64,000 nt of DNA, taken from NCBI GenBank assembly GCA_032622095.1, contig CP136066.1:152288224-152352223 (forward strand). Direction: 5' to 3'. Of the stretch, positions 24,030-35,787 are shown in pieces (positions within the stretch are counted from its first letter, which is position 1; each line of letters starts with the position of its first letter). Under the pieces are notes generated by a model that saw only the letters and a list, made by a program, of their open reading frames with translations, did not search any database and was not told where the DNA came from. The translations under genes and the position numbers were made by a program. Source of the stretch: Siphonodentalium dalli. Lineage: Eukaryota; Mollusca; Scaphopoda; Gadilida; Siphonodentaliidae.

Positions 24030-25995
24030 GGCCTGTACTATGGAATTACAATTGCCGTGTTTCTCCACGTGGACAAACTGTCGAATACTATGGATACGAT
24101 AATTTACAAGTGTGTGCGACTCCCCGTCATTTACAAGAACAGACAAAATCCAGTACTATGGATCTTCGTTTTCTACGCGTGGAGGCGAACGCTTGTTAAT
24201 GGGTAAAGGGAACTTACTCTAATATTATACATAAATGGATATAGTAATGCCTATATATATTTGAGTCATTTGGCGAGTGGTTTAGTGGATGTATAAAGTC
24301 AATGTTATGATAGGCAATGGGGAACACGAAAACTACTTGCGTGCACCATAATCCCAATGGCACAAGCATCGCGAAAATACACAAACGATTACAACATTTT
24401 ACGCTGAACACGAGTACAAAATATCGTAAGCGAAATCGCTCTTTATAAGAGATAGATGTTTTATTGACCAACATCATAGAAGACAATATATAGCCTTTCA
24501 TGACTTTCCTTGTATTTACATGGTTCATGGTCAATTATATTTAACGATGTATGTACGAACACAAAGGGATAGAGACGGATAGAGTGATCACAAATAAACC
24601 CCATCGACAGAAAAACATACACATGGTGATTATAGTGTCAGATTGAGCAGGAAAATTTTAACTGGTTGTCGTATACGTACGATTTCGATACATGTACAAT
24701 GTAATTGAAAACAAACTGAATTGCCGGAGATAATAGACTGATAAAAATATTTCCAAGTTAAAAGGGTGAAAATATATATTTCAAGTATATTTTCCAAAGG
24801 GTCGGTGTAACTTTTTGTTTAAGTAGAAACTTAGATTTAACAACCAAAATTACACTGAATGTAGGAAAACATACTAGTAGTATAAATTATAATTTGCAGT
24901 TACATTAGCTGGAAAATTTAGTCATTGTAATGATTGTAACCTATTCTCCAGTCTTAATTTTTAGTAAATTCAGTGCCATTTTCTACCATGGAATCGCGGT
25001 AACATTCACGTATAAGGTCTCCGCTGCCCGAGTACACCTCCTTCCTGAACCAGAAAACTATATTTGCACCCCATTCGGTTGAAATTCTGCAATGGTTACT
25101 CAAGATTTCCAACTGTTAGAAATCCCCAAACCAACAATTCCAACCGATCGAAACTTCTGAACTAATTGCCATTTACCCCATAAATCAATCATCTCTAACT
25201 TTGGGACGAAGATTATTGTGATGCGCCAACACCCATTGAACGTCCCTGCGTGACATTCCCAATTGTTTGAGTATTTTGATGAGAATCGCCCCCGTCACAA
25301 CATAATTTATGTGCAAACACTTATTTATCAAAGCCAATTTGTCTATGTTTATGAACCCTATCTCAAAATATATCTATCTACGCCCATGCGTAATTTGAAC
25401 CCATCATCCCAATATGACTACGATTTTATTGACCCGGTGAAACTTCGCACTTCGAGAAAGGGTTAATGCATGAGTGCGCAATACACAAAGCGATAATCTG
25501 ACATATCGACATTCGCACGCGTTTCATTGCGGTGACAACCACTAATTCAGCCTCGTATACTTGTAATGTTAACACCGTGTTCTACCCGATTTGTGTTATG
25601 TCTGTACTATGGAATTCCATATGTTGGTAATTTATCAGCCCGTCAAGCGAGTTCTTGTTTTTCCCCAAGTTAGACAATTCGAGTACTATAGAATAACAAA
25701 AAGATGCAGCGTTGGGACACTCCAAACACCACAAAAACCGAGCAACTTGCTGCTGAAATGAATCCCAGTTACAGAATGACTCTCCCAGAACATTATATAA
25801 GTCAGTTCACAACGATGTATGGTGTGAAAAGGGTAATCGCCTATTGTTAAATTACAATATCCAATGCAAGGAATTTACAATAACGTCTGCTCGAGTACTA
25901 TAGAACACAAGTCTAGCTTTACAAGACTGGGAAATTACCGACTAACGCTGTCCACGTGGAGAAACACGGCAATTGTAATTCTATAGTATAGGCCC
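24030..25995. mobile_element. 1,966-bp non-autonomous DNA transposon inside the LINE, 4-bp TSD
   Basis: The ends are ~46-bp inverted repeats. The left starts GGCCTGTACTATGGAATTAC; the right, read on the minus strand, starts GGGCCTATACTATAGAATTA. Both run through AATTGCCGTGTTTCTCCACG. CAGG at 24026-24029 and 25996-25999 is the target duplication. Removing the element with one CAGG rejoins the LINE frame between its INP and DQTGFLKGR motifs. Inside the ends the sequence TACTATGGA or TACTATAGA recurs near 24036, 24087, 24154, 25605, 25684 and 25896, a sub-terminal pattern typical of transposase binding sites. No ORF looks like a transposase. The superfamily was not identified. Confidence 0.82.
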
Positions 25996-27235
25996 CAGGA
26001 TTGATAATGTTTGGTAGTACGGTTTTTAATCTTTCGGCAATACACGATGATGCTAATTTATAGGTACAGTTTAATAAGGTTATTGGTCTCCAGTTCTTTA
26101 AAAGTTGGCGATCGTTGACTTTCTTTGGAATGAGTGTAATCAGGCCTTGTTTTTGTGTGATGGACAATTCTCCAGCGTCAAAGGATTCGTTTAGTGATTC
26201 ACATAGAATTTGACCTAAATCTGACCAAAAGAATTTCCAAAATCCATACTGATAACCATCTAGGCCACTAGATTTGCCATTTTTAGATTTCTTCAAAGCT
26301 GTTGTAAATTCATTTATAGTTATGGGATCTTCAATATTTTGCGCAGACATTGGTGAAAGGGTGGGGTTGTCCAAATCAGAAAACACATTTTCGGTGTGAT
26401 AGCTATTGATTGGTTTTGAAGAGTATAGTGTCTGGTAAAAATTACGAGTCTCTTCTAAGATATCGTTTTGGTTTGTAAGACTATCCCCATTTAATTTTGT
26501 AAGATTGGTCAGGGTTTTTGATATGCAATTCCGTTTTTCAAGATTGAGAAAATATTTTGTTGGTTTTTCCCCATCTTCGACCCAAATAGCTCTGGACATA
26601 ATCATAGCTCCTTTTGATCTTTCTTTCCTTAGTTGACAGAGTACCCCTTCCGTTTTTTGTAGTGTTTCTATAAGTTCTTCTCTTCTAACATCATCTAAAT
26701 TACTCTGATCTAGGGCCATCAATGTTTCTGCTTGGGCTTTTTTAAGTGCGGTTTCTTGAAATTCGCGTTCCCGCTTACGTTTAGAAGAATATTTTATTGT
26801 TTCTCCTCTAATTTCAAGTAAAAGGGTATCCAAGAATAGACGTTTACTAATTTTGCACGTAAAATCGTTGTTGTCAACTTTCTTTTGAACATAGTCGTAT
26901 CGTTTTTTGATAGTTTCGATAATTGTTTTTACTAGTTGAATATATTTTTCGTCATGTAAAAGAGAAGTATTGAACTTCCAGAAACCCTGACCATGTTTTA
27001 TATTATTAAGAGAAAGTTTGATAGTAATAATTGAGTGATCAGTTCTGTAACCCGGCAATATATCGGTGGCGTCTTGTCCGGTTAAATTTACCAGCTCTTT
27101 AGACATGAGAAAATAGTCAAGTCTTGCCATTTTTATTGGTGACTTTCTTCTCCAAGTGAATCGTTTTCCATTTTCATTATTTATCCTCCATGCGTCTATG
27201 CATTGGTCAATATTTTTGTATGTAAAACTACACAT
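25996..27235 (-). pseudogene. LINE ORF2, endonuclease C-terminus and RT N-terminal part
   Basis: An open frame of about 410 residues. It starts inside the endonuclease domain (FTWRR, then KMARLDYFLMS and the conserved RTDHSIITI with catalytic His). A Lys/Glu-rich helical linker follows, then the SRAIWVEDGEKPTKYFLNLE segment found at the start of L1-like RT regions, then KSSGLDGYQYGFWK, LITLIPKK and LLKNWRPITLLNCTYKLASS (RT blocks 0 to 2). It ends at NIINP where the DNA transposon enters. The N-terminal endonuclease residues are absent, so this is a truncated copy. Confidence 0.88.
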
Positions 27236-27240
27236 TGCTA

Positions 27241-27546
27241 TGTGTATTAACCGGGTTTACACATTTGATGTGTAATCGTTTCTACACATTAGTTATAATA
27301 GTGCACCCACCCGGTAATACGCGATTATTATTAGTTAATGAATGCATTGTCTAATGTTTACCACAACGTCTTTTGGAATGGACTAGCCTCGTTATATTCT
27401 TTATCATTTCCCCTGATTATACCAAAATATAATTCAACAGCCAATGGATCAGATTATACGGTTCATGATTTTAGTTCTTTACAAGGAATAAACTGAGTAT
27501 AGTAATCTAATGTGGAATTTCAGTCACGAAAAATCACAAAAATAAA
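27241..27546. other. Intergenic
   Basis: No gene or known repeat recognised between the 5' end of the LINE and the inverted-repeat element. A local TTTACACATTTGATGTGTAA near-palindrome lies around 27250-27285. Confidence 0.4.
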
Positions 27547-30500
27547 TTAGTCCAGGAGATATTGGTCGACCTCTGCACCCCCCCCCCCCCCCAGGACTCA
27601 ACTTCACCCCACTAATTTTCTTTCTTAATGTCTCCTCTAATTTTTTCACTTGTTAACCAGAAAAAAAAGTGGCCGCAGAGACTCCAGACAAGATGGCGTC
27701 CATCATGGCGGCCAATTTTTTTAAATGCACCAGGTTTCTTTGATCGCCGTTATAGTAAAGATGATATCACATGCGGTCTTGTTTTCCGCTCGATTCGTTA
27801 TGCTAATATACAACCCTTACAAATTAGCCAAAAATCCGACATCAGAATCCAATATGGCGGCCAAGATGGCCGCCGAAATGTGAAAATATGCTATTTTTCT
27901 GACATGTTACCCCCTTTCGTTTGTCTCTGTGAGAAAATGTTGGCATCTTTGCGTCATTTTATACATTTATCATATAGAGGAGTCATTGGCGACCACATGG
28001 GGACCATAATATACATTCATTGCGGGATATTTTTGTCCCATATCACGTTTTCCCAAATGCCGATATAATAGGTCAAAGCCGAATCTACGTTAATAACGCG
28101 ATGTAATGTTTCGAATCAATGAATGTTATTGCTATTATAACAACACACAAGCATATATATGTGCAGGAGATACTCAAGCTAGGATTCCTCTTATACCTGA
28201 GTTGAGGAATATTTACCCAAATCCAAGATGGCGGCCAAAATGGCCACCAGAAATAAAAAATCGCCGAAAATCGCCGATTTTAACATCAGTGAGCATTATT
28301 GTCATGCCAACTCCACACCTGCTTACTATTGTAAGTTGGGAACACCTAGGCGAAGAACTTTCCTTGTACCATATCCAAATAAAAGTCCCCCAAATCCAAA
28401 ATGGCGCCCACAATGGCGGACATATTTTGAAAAATCACCGAAATTCCCTCATATTCACACCATTGGGCATTATTGTCGAGACAACTTTACCCATGCTTAC
28501 AGTTGAGTTGCAAATACTGAGGTGAAGTAATTTCATTACATCTCAAGCAAGAAATTGTTTTCCAAATTGAAGATGGCGGCCAAAATGAAAACAAGTCTAC
28601 ATTCCTTTACTTTCTTACGATGGGCGTCATTGTTTCGCGATTTCTATCCACCATTACATGTTGATATGGAATAGTGACATGAAGTATTCATTAGGGTTTG
28701 GCAATTGATACTCACAGCCAAGATCGCTGCTAAATTGGCAGCTAGAAATTGAAAAGAAATCGATATTTTCACATATTACAGTAAACATCTACTAGTTCAA
28801 CTTAAAGGTATCAAAACGCATAACATAGCTCGTATCCTTCTGGAAAGATGAAAAACCACAATTAATATCGCGATGTGGCATTTCGAAATCCATTCTCCAC
28901 TTAGCGCCGATAATGGCCGTAAGCGTAGGTGCGCCGAATAGTTATATCAGAACAATTACCTGATAACAGATTCTGATTTGCCACGTCACGTCCATAATTA
29001 TCTGGACCAGCTTCCATTTCTTTGTCTGCTAAATCTAGGTCGCTCACACCGACAAAGTATTCACCACTTCCTGGGAGTAGGGTCCCTCTAATCATAACGT
29101 TTCAAACAATTAATTTTCAGGTGTCTAGCTTTCGATTTTAAATATTTGCTATATATGATATTTGTGCGTCATCTTGAACTAGGAAGGCATACGACCGATG
29201 AGTATACAGGCTTACAGAAGGTCATCTCTATGTATGTGTCTCATACCCATGGGGATAACGACATGTACACCTGGCGAACCAGTTAGCTAGTAACTTCTCA
29301 ATAGATGGATCGTCAACTCACAAACTCAGCGAACGCATTGGCATATGTGGACAACTTCGACAGTGGTTCGAAGGTTGCTAGCTGTCTCATTCCCTTGGAC
29401 ATATGTCTATCTGCTAAGGAGAAGACCATAGTGTACAGAATACCCACACTTCTTGACCATGATCCGAAGCAAACTGTGTGACGCCCCGCAATTGTCTCGT
29501 CAAATATTTCCCAGCAGAGAAGAACAATGCTCGCGGTGCTAGTTTGTGGACATGCGCCATGATAGTGGGAATGAAATGGGCCACGGTATACACCACCCCT
29601 ACACCTGGTGCATGTTTAAGATATAGAATGTCATGCGTGTCGGTTTTATTTGGTGTGGTAAGATTGTATTTCCACATCCGTTTCGAACCCTTTCTGATTC
29701 AACTACGTACATTTCTGTATGGATAATACTATGCTAGCTTCCCTCAAAACAGTCGGATGGACTAAAGGATGTCTTTGTAGCATGAATGTATGCGTTTTTT
29801 GTTATCATCTCTCAGGGTTAGTGTCAGTATGTGGGCGGTATTATTCAAGAAAATATCAGGAACTGTGGTGCATTTTTTTTCACTAAGTATTTAAAGAACA
29901 ATTTACAGTCTCGACGGCAATGGATGTGGACGTTGGGGAACGCGACCTTTATTATCATATAGCTTTATATATATATATATAACTTTAGAATATAGTAGTT
30001 AATGTCTCATGCAGGAAAATGGTCGCAATGGTGATGTTACCAAGAAATCACTTGGTGTACCAACGTTTGTGGAACTGAATGCAAGAGCTCATCAACGTAA
30101 CATTCCTCTGGGTGTTCTTCGCGTTAAACATTTCACCCTTTTGTTGATGGCATTTGTACTTTCTTGAACCATACCACCCAGCGTGAGTATGACATATCAA
30201 CCAACTATCAAAGGTATCGCCTTTAAGACTACACCCCAGTCTTGGTGGGGCTTATACAGCAGTAGTCAATGGAACGCGCCTGGTCCAGTTGTTTAAGAAC
30301 GGCTACCAAACGGATGGGAACATACAATCTTAGCATAGAAGGAAAGCAAAGCCACACATGAGATCATATCTGAATCTAAAACATAACAAAATAAGGGGCG
30401 GTGCAGTCATGGTCCAATTTCATTTCTACTATCGTGACACATACCCACAAACTAGCACCGTGTGTATTGTTATCATCTGCTTGGATCTGTGAGACGATTG

Positions 30501-32550
30501 CTGGACGCCAACAAGATTGTTCTTATGATCATGTTCAATGAGTTTGGGTATATTATGCATTATGGTCTTCTACGCCTTAGCAGAAATGCATCCGTCAAAT
30601 GTCGGGCTTTCAACATTCGAAGCCATATACAGAAGTTGTCCGGGTACGTCAGTGCATTAGATGAGTATATGAATTGATGAACCATATATTGAGAAGTGGC
30701 TGTTTGGGAAGATCACCAGGTGTACACGTTGTTATCCCCATTAGGTCACCAATGCTGACAATACGCATATAGATAGGTCCTTCTGGAAACTAGTATACGC
30801 ATCGACCGAATACCTTTCTAGTGTATCGCACAAGATGACGCCTATACCCCATATGCAGCATCTGAATTATAACATAAGCTATACCACGAATGAAGCTCGC
30901 TAAGAATTCCAAGCTTTCGAAACAAACACGTTAGCTGGACACCGGCATATGTATTGTTTGAAACATTCTGATTAGTGGCACCCTTCTACAAAGAAGTGTA
31001 GTAAACTGTTGTTGTGAGTGAGATAGATTAATCTGACGAAGAGACGGAAACGGGTCTAGATAATGCTGAATGTGGCAAATTCAGAATAAGCTCAGGTACT
31101 GTTGTTTTGATTCTTGGAAGCCATAATATGACTATTCGGCGCACCTATATACGGTTACGGCCAGTATGAGCCCTCAGTGGAGATTATATTTTGAAATGCC
31201 ACATCACGATTGTGGGTTTTCATCCTTCCAAAAGGCTACGACTTATATTGGAACTAATAGATGGCTTATATTATGTACAGTTTCGTCTATACAAATCGAT
31301 ATTATGACAACAAGTTGAAATTAGTATGTGATAATATCGGCTTCTTTTCAATTTCTGGCCGCCAGTTTGGCCGCCATATTGATTGTGAGTATCACTTGCC
31401 AAACCATAATGCATAATTCATACATATCAACATGTAATGGTGGATAGAAATCGCGAAACAATAACGCCCATCCTAAGACAGTAAAGGAATGCAGGTGTGT
31501 ATTCAAATTTCGGTCGCCATTTTGGCCGCCATCTTCGATTTGGAAAACCATTTCTTGCATGAAATGTAAGGTAATTACTTCACCTCAGTATTTGCAACTC
31601 AACTGTAAGCATGGATGGAGTTGTCCCGACAATAATGCCAAATGATGTGAATATGAGGGAATTTCGGTGATTTTTCAAAATCTGTCCGCCATTGTGGGCG
31701 CCATTTTGGATTTGGGGGACTTTTATTTGGATATGGTACAAGGAAAGTTCTTCGCCTAAGTGTTCCCAACTTACAATAGTAAGCAGGTGTGGAGTTGGCA
31801 TGACAATAATGCTCACTGATGTTAAAATCAGCGATTTTCGGCGATTTTTTATATCTGGTGGCCATTTTGGCCGCCATCTTGGATTTGGGTAAATATTCCT
31901 CAACTCAGGTATAAGAGGAATCCTAGCTCGAGTATCTCCTGCACATATATATGCATGGGTGTTGTTATAATAGCAATAACAGTCATTGATTCGAAACATT
32001 ACATCGCGTTATTAACGTAGATTCGGCTTTGACCTATTATATCGGCATTTGGGAAAACGTGATATCGGACAAAAATATCCCGCAATGAATGTATATTATG
32101 GTCCCCATATGTTCGCCAATGACTCCTCTATACGATAAATGTATAACATGACGCAAAGATGCCAATATTTTCCGACAGAGACAAACGAAAGGTGGTAACA
32201 TGTCAGAAAAATAGCATATTTTCACATTTCGGCGGCCATCTTGGCCGCCATATTGGATTCTGGTGTCGGATTTTTGACTAATTTATAAGGGTTGTATATT
32301 AGTATAACGAATCGAGCGGAAAACAAGACCGCATGTGCTATTATCTTTACTATAATGGCGATCAAAGAGACCTGGTGCATATAAAAAAAATGGCCGCCAT
32401 GATGGACGCCATCTTGTCTGGAGTCTCTGCGGCCACGTTTTTTTCTTGTTAACAAGTGAAAAAAATTAGAGGATACATTAAGAAAGAAAATTAGTGGGGT
32501 GAAGTTGAGTCCTGGGGGGTGCAGAGGTCGACCAATATCTCCTGGACTAA
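27547..32550. mobile_element. 5-kb inverted-repeat element (two head-to-head copies)
   Basis: The ends are TTAGTCCAGGAGATATTGG at 27547 and its complement ending at 32550. The outer ~1.4 kb of each side (27547-28945 and about 31125-32550) match closely in inverted orientation, including AAGATGGCGGCC-type motifs. Further in, 29240-29760 and about 30250-30750 also match inverted but are more diverged. The left half is longer and holds a segment (about 29850-30230) absent from the right half, so this looks like two copies of one repeat placed tail to tail, or a fold-back element. Fragments of the same sequence recur at 43.3-44.0 and 47.2-47.6 kb. No target duplication was seen. ORFs in the arms occur symmetrically and show no known domain. 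Confidence 0.75.
29414..29677 (-). other. ORF in the inverted-repeat element, possible decayed coding segment
   Basis: The 87-residue frame contains LYLKHAPGVGVVYTVAHFIP and MAHVHKLAPRALFFSAGKY. The copy at 43707-44000 (+) keeps LYLKHAPGVGVYTVAHFIPT and HKLAPPVLFFSAGSY, and the right arm keeps a weaker match. Conservation in protein space between copies could reflect a former coding region of the element, but the changes are not clearly biased to silent sites. No family recognised. Confidence 0.25.
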
Positions 32551-32577
32551 ATGGTTTAATTATTTGGTCATAGAGAC

Positions 32578-32690
32578 ATACAGTCATACAGACACACATG
32601 GCATACATGCATACATACATACATACAGGCATACAGACACACATAGTCATACAGACACACATGTGACATACAGACACACATGCGTTGTAC
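32578..32690 (+). repeat. CATACAGACACACA minisatellite
   Basis: Irregular tandem units of CATACAGACACACATG and CATA/CATG spacers. They lie just outside the right end of the 5-kb inverted-repeat element. Confidence 0.85.
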
Positions 32691-32761
32691 TTCGATTATT
32701 AGTCCTCAAATAGAAAAATAACGGTCGTATATAAACACCCTATTTGAGAGCCGTCCAATTA

Positions 32762-33127
32762 TCTCGCTGGTTTGCAACAAAGCGAGAATTCGACGAAGCA
32801 TAAAATCACTGCTATAATCGCCTCGTGGTCAGCGAGTCGGTCGCTTGCGGTGTGAACATAAATATCGCGCGCTTTGAACTGCTACGGACGTTAGAAAACG
32901 GCCGTTATAATCGCTCGTTCGCGCCCGGTGTGGAACGACCTTTGTCTCGCTGGTTTGCAACAAAGCGAGAATTCGACGAAGCATAAAATCACTGCTATAA
33001 TCGCCTCGTGGTCAGCGAGTCGGTCGCTTGCGATGTGAACATAAAAATCGCGCGCTTTGAACTGCTACGGACGTCAGAAAACGGCCGTAAAAATCGCTCG
33101 CTCGCGCCCGGTGTGGAACGACCTGTA
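32762..33127 (+). repeat. 183-bp tandem duplication
   Basis: Two copies (32762-32944 and 32945-33127) begin TCTCGCTGGTTTGCAACAAA and end GCGCCCGGTGTGGAACGACC, with few differences. The unit is GC- and CpG-richer than its surroundings and has no ORF of note. Confidence 0.9.
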
Positions 33128-33444
33128 GCAAGGGGAAATCGTGCACAGTTATCGCCAGAGTCGTTATTTCGTGGGAATCCGGATTCAGAATCCGAATCCG
33201 ATTACGGGGGCGGGGCTAATTCCCGATTCTAGGTCAGATTTTGAAATCCACGTGGTCTCCGATACTACATTTAATGTTCTCCCAGCGTCAAACATGACTC
33301 ATGTATTTGACACAAGTATCATTTATATCTTATATTTATAATGTTCATGTTTGTTGTGAAATTCATGCTTTTCTTCTATGTGAAAACACATGGCACCTAA
33401 TTAGCTGCCAATCCGACTTAATCGCATCTTTTTTCTAAGTTAAA

Positions 33445-33636
33445 GTGTGTTTATTGATGAGGGCAAGAATTTATAACAGCTCTAGATATCCCGAATCAAA
33501 TTCCGAAGACGTTGTGGAGAACACACGAAACTTGTTAGTTGTACAGGAATGTGGCGACAGGGGTTGGTTGGGATGCATCGACAACCCTCCCGAACTATGG
33601 TACAATTTTCTTAACTGTACAGTCATTCATACGTGA
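33445..33636 (+). CDS. Unrecognised coding-like ORF, possible exon
   Basis: The frame preceded by TTTTTTCTAAG (a possible acceptor ending at 33440) encodes NTRNLLVVQECGDRGWLGC followed by IDNPPELWYNFLNC, then a stop. Amino-acid composition with conserved-looking Trp, Cys and Pro suggests a real protein segment, but no family is recognised and no donor or partner exon was identified. It may be an orphan fragment of the surrounding element. Confidence 0.25.
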   Translation: MCLLMRARIYNSSRYPESNSEDVVENTRNLLVVQECGDRGWLGCIDNPPELWYNFLNCTVIHT

Positions 33637-34613
33637 GGCAAATCAGGATTCTTTTGACTAACTTTTCCATATAACGATACGTACAAGCCAGCAAACGCAA
33701 CAAAACAACCCCGATTTTAAACAAATACACATACAACTAATGACTAACTCAGGGGAGGGGGTGACCGGTGATCTGTTTATATGTTCAACTTGTTTTGGTA
33801 GTCATGTTGCTTTGCCATTAAGTACTAATTATTTATTTTTCAGTCTAATAACATATGGGAGAGGGGGTACCCTTAAGTGAGTCAGTACTTGTCCTCCAAT
33901 CCAATTGTCTGTATAAACATGTATGTGTTATATATATCATGTTTTATCTAAATTGGACAAATAAATATGTTTAAACTAAACTTTGGTACATTTCCAGCAG
34001 TTGGAAATTTCATGCCTGACACAACATTAGTTGGACATTAATTTGACATCATATATAGGTTGGAATTGTTCTCATTGTTTGATTTTTCAACCGATAAAAG
34101 TTGGTAAATTTCCAATCTTGGGGTGTGTCAGGTTGGATATTTCCAAGGGGGTGCAAATGGAATTCTGTGAACCTGTGAGTTTGATGTTTTGTTAAAGGGG
34201 GGGGGGTGCAGTTGGTCGGAAATTTGACGGAGCACTCCCATGGGAAACCTCTAGCCACGTCCCTTGGACTTGTACGTGTGGTTACTTAATCAATAAATTG
34301 ACTGACATTTCCACTATATAGTCCTGAGATCCTAGAATAAGCTTTACAACTGTTGTGTGTGTGAGATTGGGAGATGCAGTTCACGTGCGATCACAAGACC
34401 ACAACATTAGCTTCATGGGCAAAGCTTTATTTTCCAACTAATGTACAACATGTTGGTCAAAAAATGCCTGTGTTCCTGCACTATACAGTGACTATTGTGC
34501 AAAACGACTGCATTTAACGAAACAACATTTTAAATATGCAATTACTAGATAGTACATACGTGTATCTGATAATCCATCGATATCATATAATCCTATTATT
34601 TCTTGAATAAGAA

Positions 34614-35787
34614 TAGTCCAAGTCTTCTCGTACTAAAACCGGCTAAGATATTGGGATGGAGGTGCCGGTCTTTAGTCCGAGTTCCAGGCCCATGCATTCT
34701 TATGACACGACTTAAGCGTTAGTGACCCGCTCAAATAAAACCACAATTATATGAAATAAAATATCACAATTGCGACAATAAACGGATATTTTCCGCAGAA
34801 GACATGCTATTTTATCTGAAACCCACATCAGTTGTGAATTTAAAACGGTAATTTAATGCGAAAAGAGACATTTACCTCAATGTTTACAATTTTTTAAAAG
34901 TATGCGAACTCGGTTGACCTCGCGAACTGTGTTCGGCATTTTCCGTTGAAAATATTCCGTAGATTTTGGACAACAACGCAAATTACGATGAATTCTCCAT
35001 TGTAATCGTAATTATGTGTGTCAATAAATAAAATAATAAATAGATTAATTAAACATTGGAGATATGAATGTAATACACTAAATAAATGAACCTTAAGTTT
35101 GAAAAGTCCCACTAAAACGGAAGAACTATATTTCGAAACTGTGTGATTCGGTTCTCCGATTATTTTATCAACACAGATGTCAAAATGCACATCACACGCA
35201 TGGCAACTTGGCAAGTCAGACACAAGAGTTCTAATTTGCTCCAATTTTGACAAGTTGCTTGCGAAAATTGTCAACAAAACTACCGTTCTGATCCTTCATT
35301 ATGTCATTAAGTTTTTAGTGCGGGAATTGTTCTGAAAGCACATAGAAAACTGGACTTTCGGGCGATCGGTTTTCGCCATTTTTGTTCGGAAAACCCGCGC
35401 TATATATAGAAACGGAAAGTAGAATTCCCAGAACAAACAGCGGATTATGCCGAACTTATTCGGACCACTTCGGCTTTCGGTTAAAACGTAAACAAACAGA
35501 TAAACAAATCGATGTTTGTGTCAATCAACCGGAATATTCTATGTGTAATTTAACATTAAAGTTAGATTATTATACACCATTATGACCATAAGATGTAAGC
35601 CTTTCCGATGTATATAGCATCATGTATTGATTTGCTAGGTAAATCGAGTAAAATACACCACAAATTCCCGCCACAGATCGTGGGCGTAAGTCGTGTCATA
35701 GGATTGGTATACAAGCGGTCTTGGACTAAAGACCGGCACCTCCATCCCAATATCTTAGCCGGTTTTAGTACGAGAAGACTTGGACTA
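34614..35787. repeat. Perfect 65-bp inverted repeat with ~1-kb loop
   Basis: Arms 34614-34678 and 35723-35787 are exact complements, carrying AGTCTTCTCGTACTAAAACC and GGATGGAGGTGCCGGTCTTT. It is nested within the 33156-36379 inverted repeat. Perfect arms suggest a young insertion. Confidence 0.8.
34894..35277 (-). CDS. Hypothetical 127-residue ORF inside the inverted-repeat loop
   Basis: Starts MLTIFASNLSKLEQIRTLVS and continues SCHACDVHFDICVDKIIGEP. The second half is Leu/Ile-rich and may be untranslated or intronic. A TATATATAG box on the minus strand near 35400 lies about 120 bp upstream. No homologue recognised. The position in the loop of a perfect inverted repeat raises the chance that it is element cargo, but the ORF may be chance. 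Confidence 0.2.
   Translation of the reverse strand: MLTIFASNLSKLEQIRTLVSDLPSCHACDVHFDICVDKIIGEPNHTVSKYSSSVLVGLFKLKVHLFSVLHSYLQCLINLFIILFIDTHNYDYNGEFIVICVVVQNLRNIFNGKCRTQFARSTEFAYF

Larger units (their letters stand above)
21169..27240 (-). mobile_element. 5'-truncated L1/Tx1-type LINE, interrupted and frameshifted
   Basis: On the minus strand the order is: C-terminal half of an AP-type endonuclease (27235 downward), a coiled linker, reverse transcriptase, an L1/Tx1-type thumb and connection region, and a CCHC-like zinc region, with stop at 21961. A ~790-bp 3' UTR ends near a T run on the plus strand (about 21169-21178), which would be the poly-A tail. The first endonuclease residues are missing, as expected of 5' truncation. 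Two insertions (24030-25995 and 21338-21731) and two frameshifts (about 23445, and an A7 run at 23182-23188) make it inactive. Motif style (NWRPITLLNCTYK, YADDTT, FVWGSKRD) fits the L1/Tx1 group better than RTE or CR1. Confidence 0.85.

Noticed and set aside
28106-28525. 139-residue ORF also present in inverted form at 31580-31999
   Set aside because: Symmetry comes from the inverted-repeat arms. Overlapping frames are equally open (28228-28506), and no domain is visible.
32222-32677. 151-residue minus-strand ORF beginning MSVCHMCVCMTMCVCMPVCM
   Set aside because: The Cys/Met-rich start is the CATACAGACACA minisatellite read on the minus strand, and the rest lies in the arm of the inverted-repeat element.
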